A stretch of 64,000 nt of DNA from an uncultured Acholeplasma sp. (lineage in GTDB: Bacteria; Bacillota_I; Bacilli_A; Acholeplasmatales; Acholeplasmataceae): the NCBI GenBank assembly GCA_937868795.1, contig CALMNM010000154.1:1-64000 (forward strand), read 5' to 3'. The translations under genes and the position numbers were made by a program. The notes under the pieces are model-generated. The model made no database searches. It saw only the letters and a program-made list of their open reading frames with translations, and was not told the DNA's origin. This document shows, one piece after another, positions 63,863 through 64,000 of this stretch (positions are counted from its first letter, which is position 1; each line of letters starts with the position of its first letter).

Positions 63863-64000
63863 TGTTAGCCTCCTCAATCTTCATTCGTACCCAATCGATA
63901 TCACGAATGGTATAGGGGACAATGACTTCGCCATCTTGAGTCAAGAAACCAAATTCAATCATTTTCTTTCTGATTTCTCGGTCGATGACAATGGTGTAGC
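63855..64000 (-). CDS. C-terminus of a gene cut by the window edge
   Basis: The last 47 codons of a gene whose start lies beyond the right edge; it ends EANNG then TAA at 63857-63855. Visible residues include [20 protein letters not shown] and [19 protein letters not shown]. Position directly in front of a MalF-type permease suggests the solute-binding protein of the importer or another glucan-handling protein; the sequence seen is too short to say. Confidence 0.6.
   Translation of the reverse strand, partial: YTIVIDREIRKKMIEFGFLTQDGEVIVPYTIRDIDWVRMKIEEANNG

Overview
The window looks like a chromosomal segment of a low-GC, Gram-positive-type bacterium, most likely a Mollicutes relative that keeps the standard genetic code (Acholeplasma / Izemoplasma-like) or a closely related small-genome Bacillota. 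I base this on AT-rich DNA, TGA used as a true stop (recD2, the 44.5 kb phosphoesterase) with Trp written as TGG, strong AGGAGG/AGGTG Shine-Dalgarno sites, very tight gene packing, the hrcA-grpE-dnaK-dnaJ order and an ispG of the MEP pathway. No phage genes, insertion sequences, CRISPR or rRNA were seen. No stretch longer than about 300 bases lacks a gene.

Layout. 0-5 kb: a hydrolase, a nitroreductase, a small membrane protein, then a divergent pair that is the most striking part of the window: a secreted precursor with eight tandem 16-residue repeats (2486-2983, minus) facing an HTH + helical-repeat regulator (3097-4023, plus) across an intergenic region with two perfect inverted repeats. 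5-11 kb: RlmI-like methyltransferase, acetyltransferase, pyroglutamyl peptidase, an mhqO-mhqR-mhqD quinone-stress operon with a palindrome in front of it, and an acyltransferase / DUF6320 pair. 11-31 kb: housekeeping metabolism (alanine dehydrogenase and a GltS-type carrier, glgA-glgC, recD2 with an ABC exporter, nadD-nadE-mnmA, a Fur-family regulator, mgsA, rsmH, rpmF, lplA). 31-41 kb: a DUF2177 / FakA-FakB fusion / DUF1295 operon, the HrcA-controlled chaperone operon, rpmG, ispG. 41-48 kb: a seven-gene overlapping operon that includes a 48-codon membrane protein, tRNA-Lys, small secreted and unknown proteins and an orphan response regulator. A candidate small RNA with its own promoter and terminator lies at 48742-48857.

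48.9-64 kb is one long minus-strand carbohydrate locus that runs off the window: two pairs of MalF/MalG-type permeases, an NHL-propeller/YIP1 membrane protein, a large DUF5696-type surface protein, a GH16 beta-glucanase lipoprotein, a GH161-like phosphorylase (1043 aa), a cytoplasmic GH30 enzyme and a LacI-family regulator. Together these read as uptake and phosphorolysis of a beta-1,3-glucan such as laminarin: GH16 cuts outside, the importer brings in oligosaccharides, GH30 removes branches or substituents, and the phosphorylase yields glucose-1-phosphate, which could feed glycolysis or the glgC-glgA glycogen genes at 15.9-18.5 kb. The transporter ATPase is not in the window.

The best candidate for an undescribed system is the repeat-peptide precursor with its divergent regulator. 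Seven copies of one 13-residue core are identical in protein yet differ at many synonymous positions, which argues that the peptide itself is under selection. It looks like a cell-cell signal released in multiple copies from a single precursor and read by an RRNPP-type receptor.
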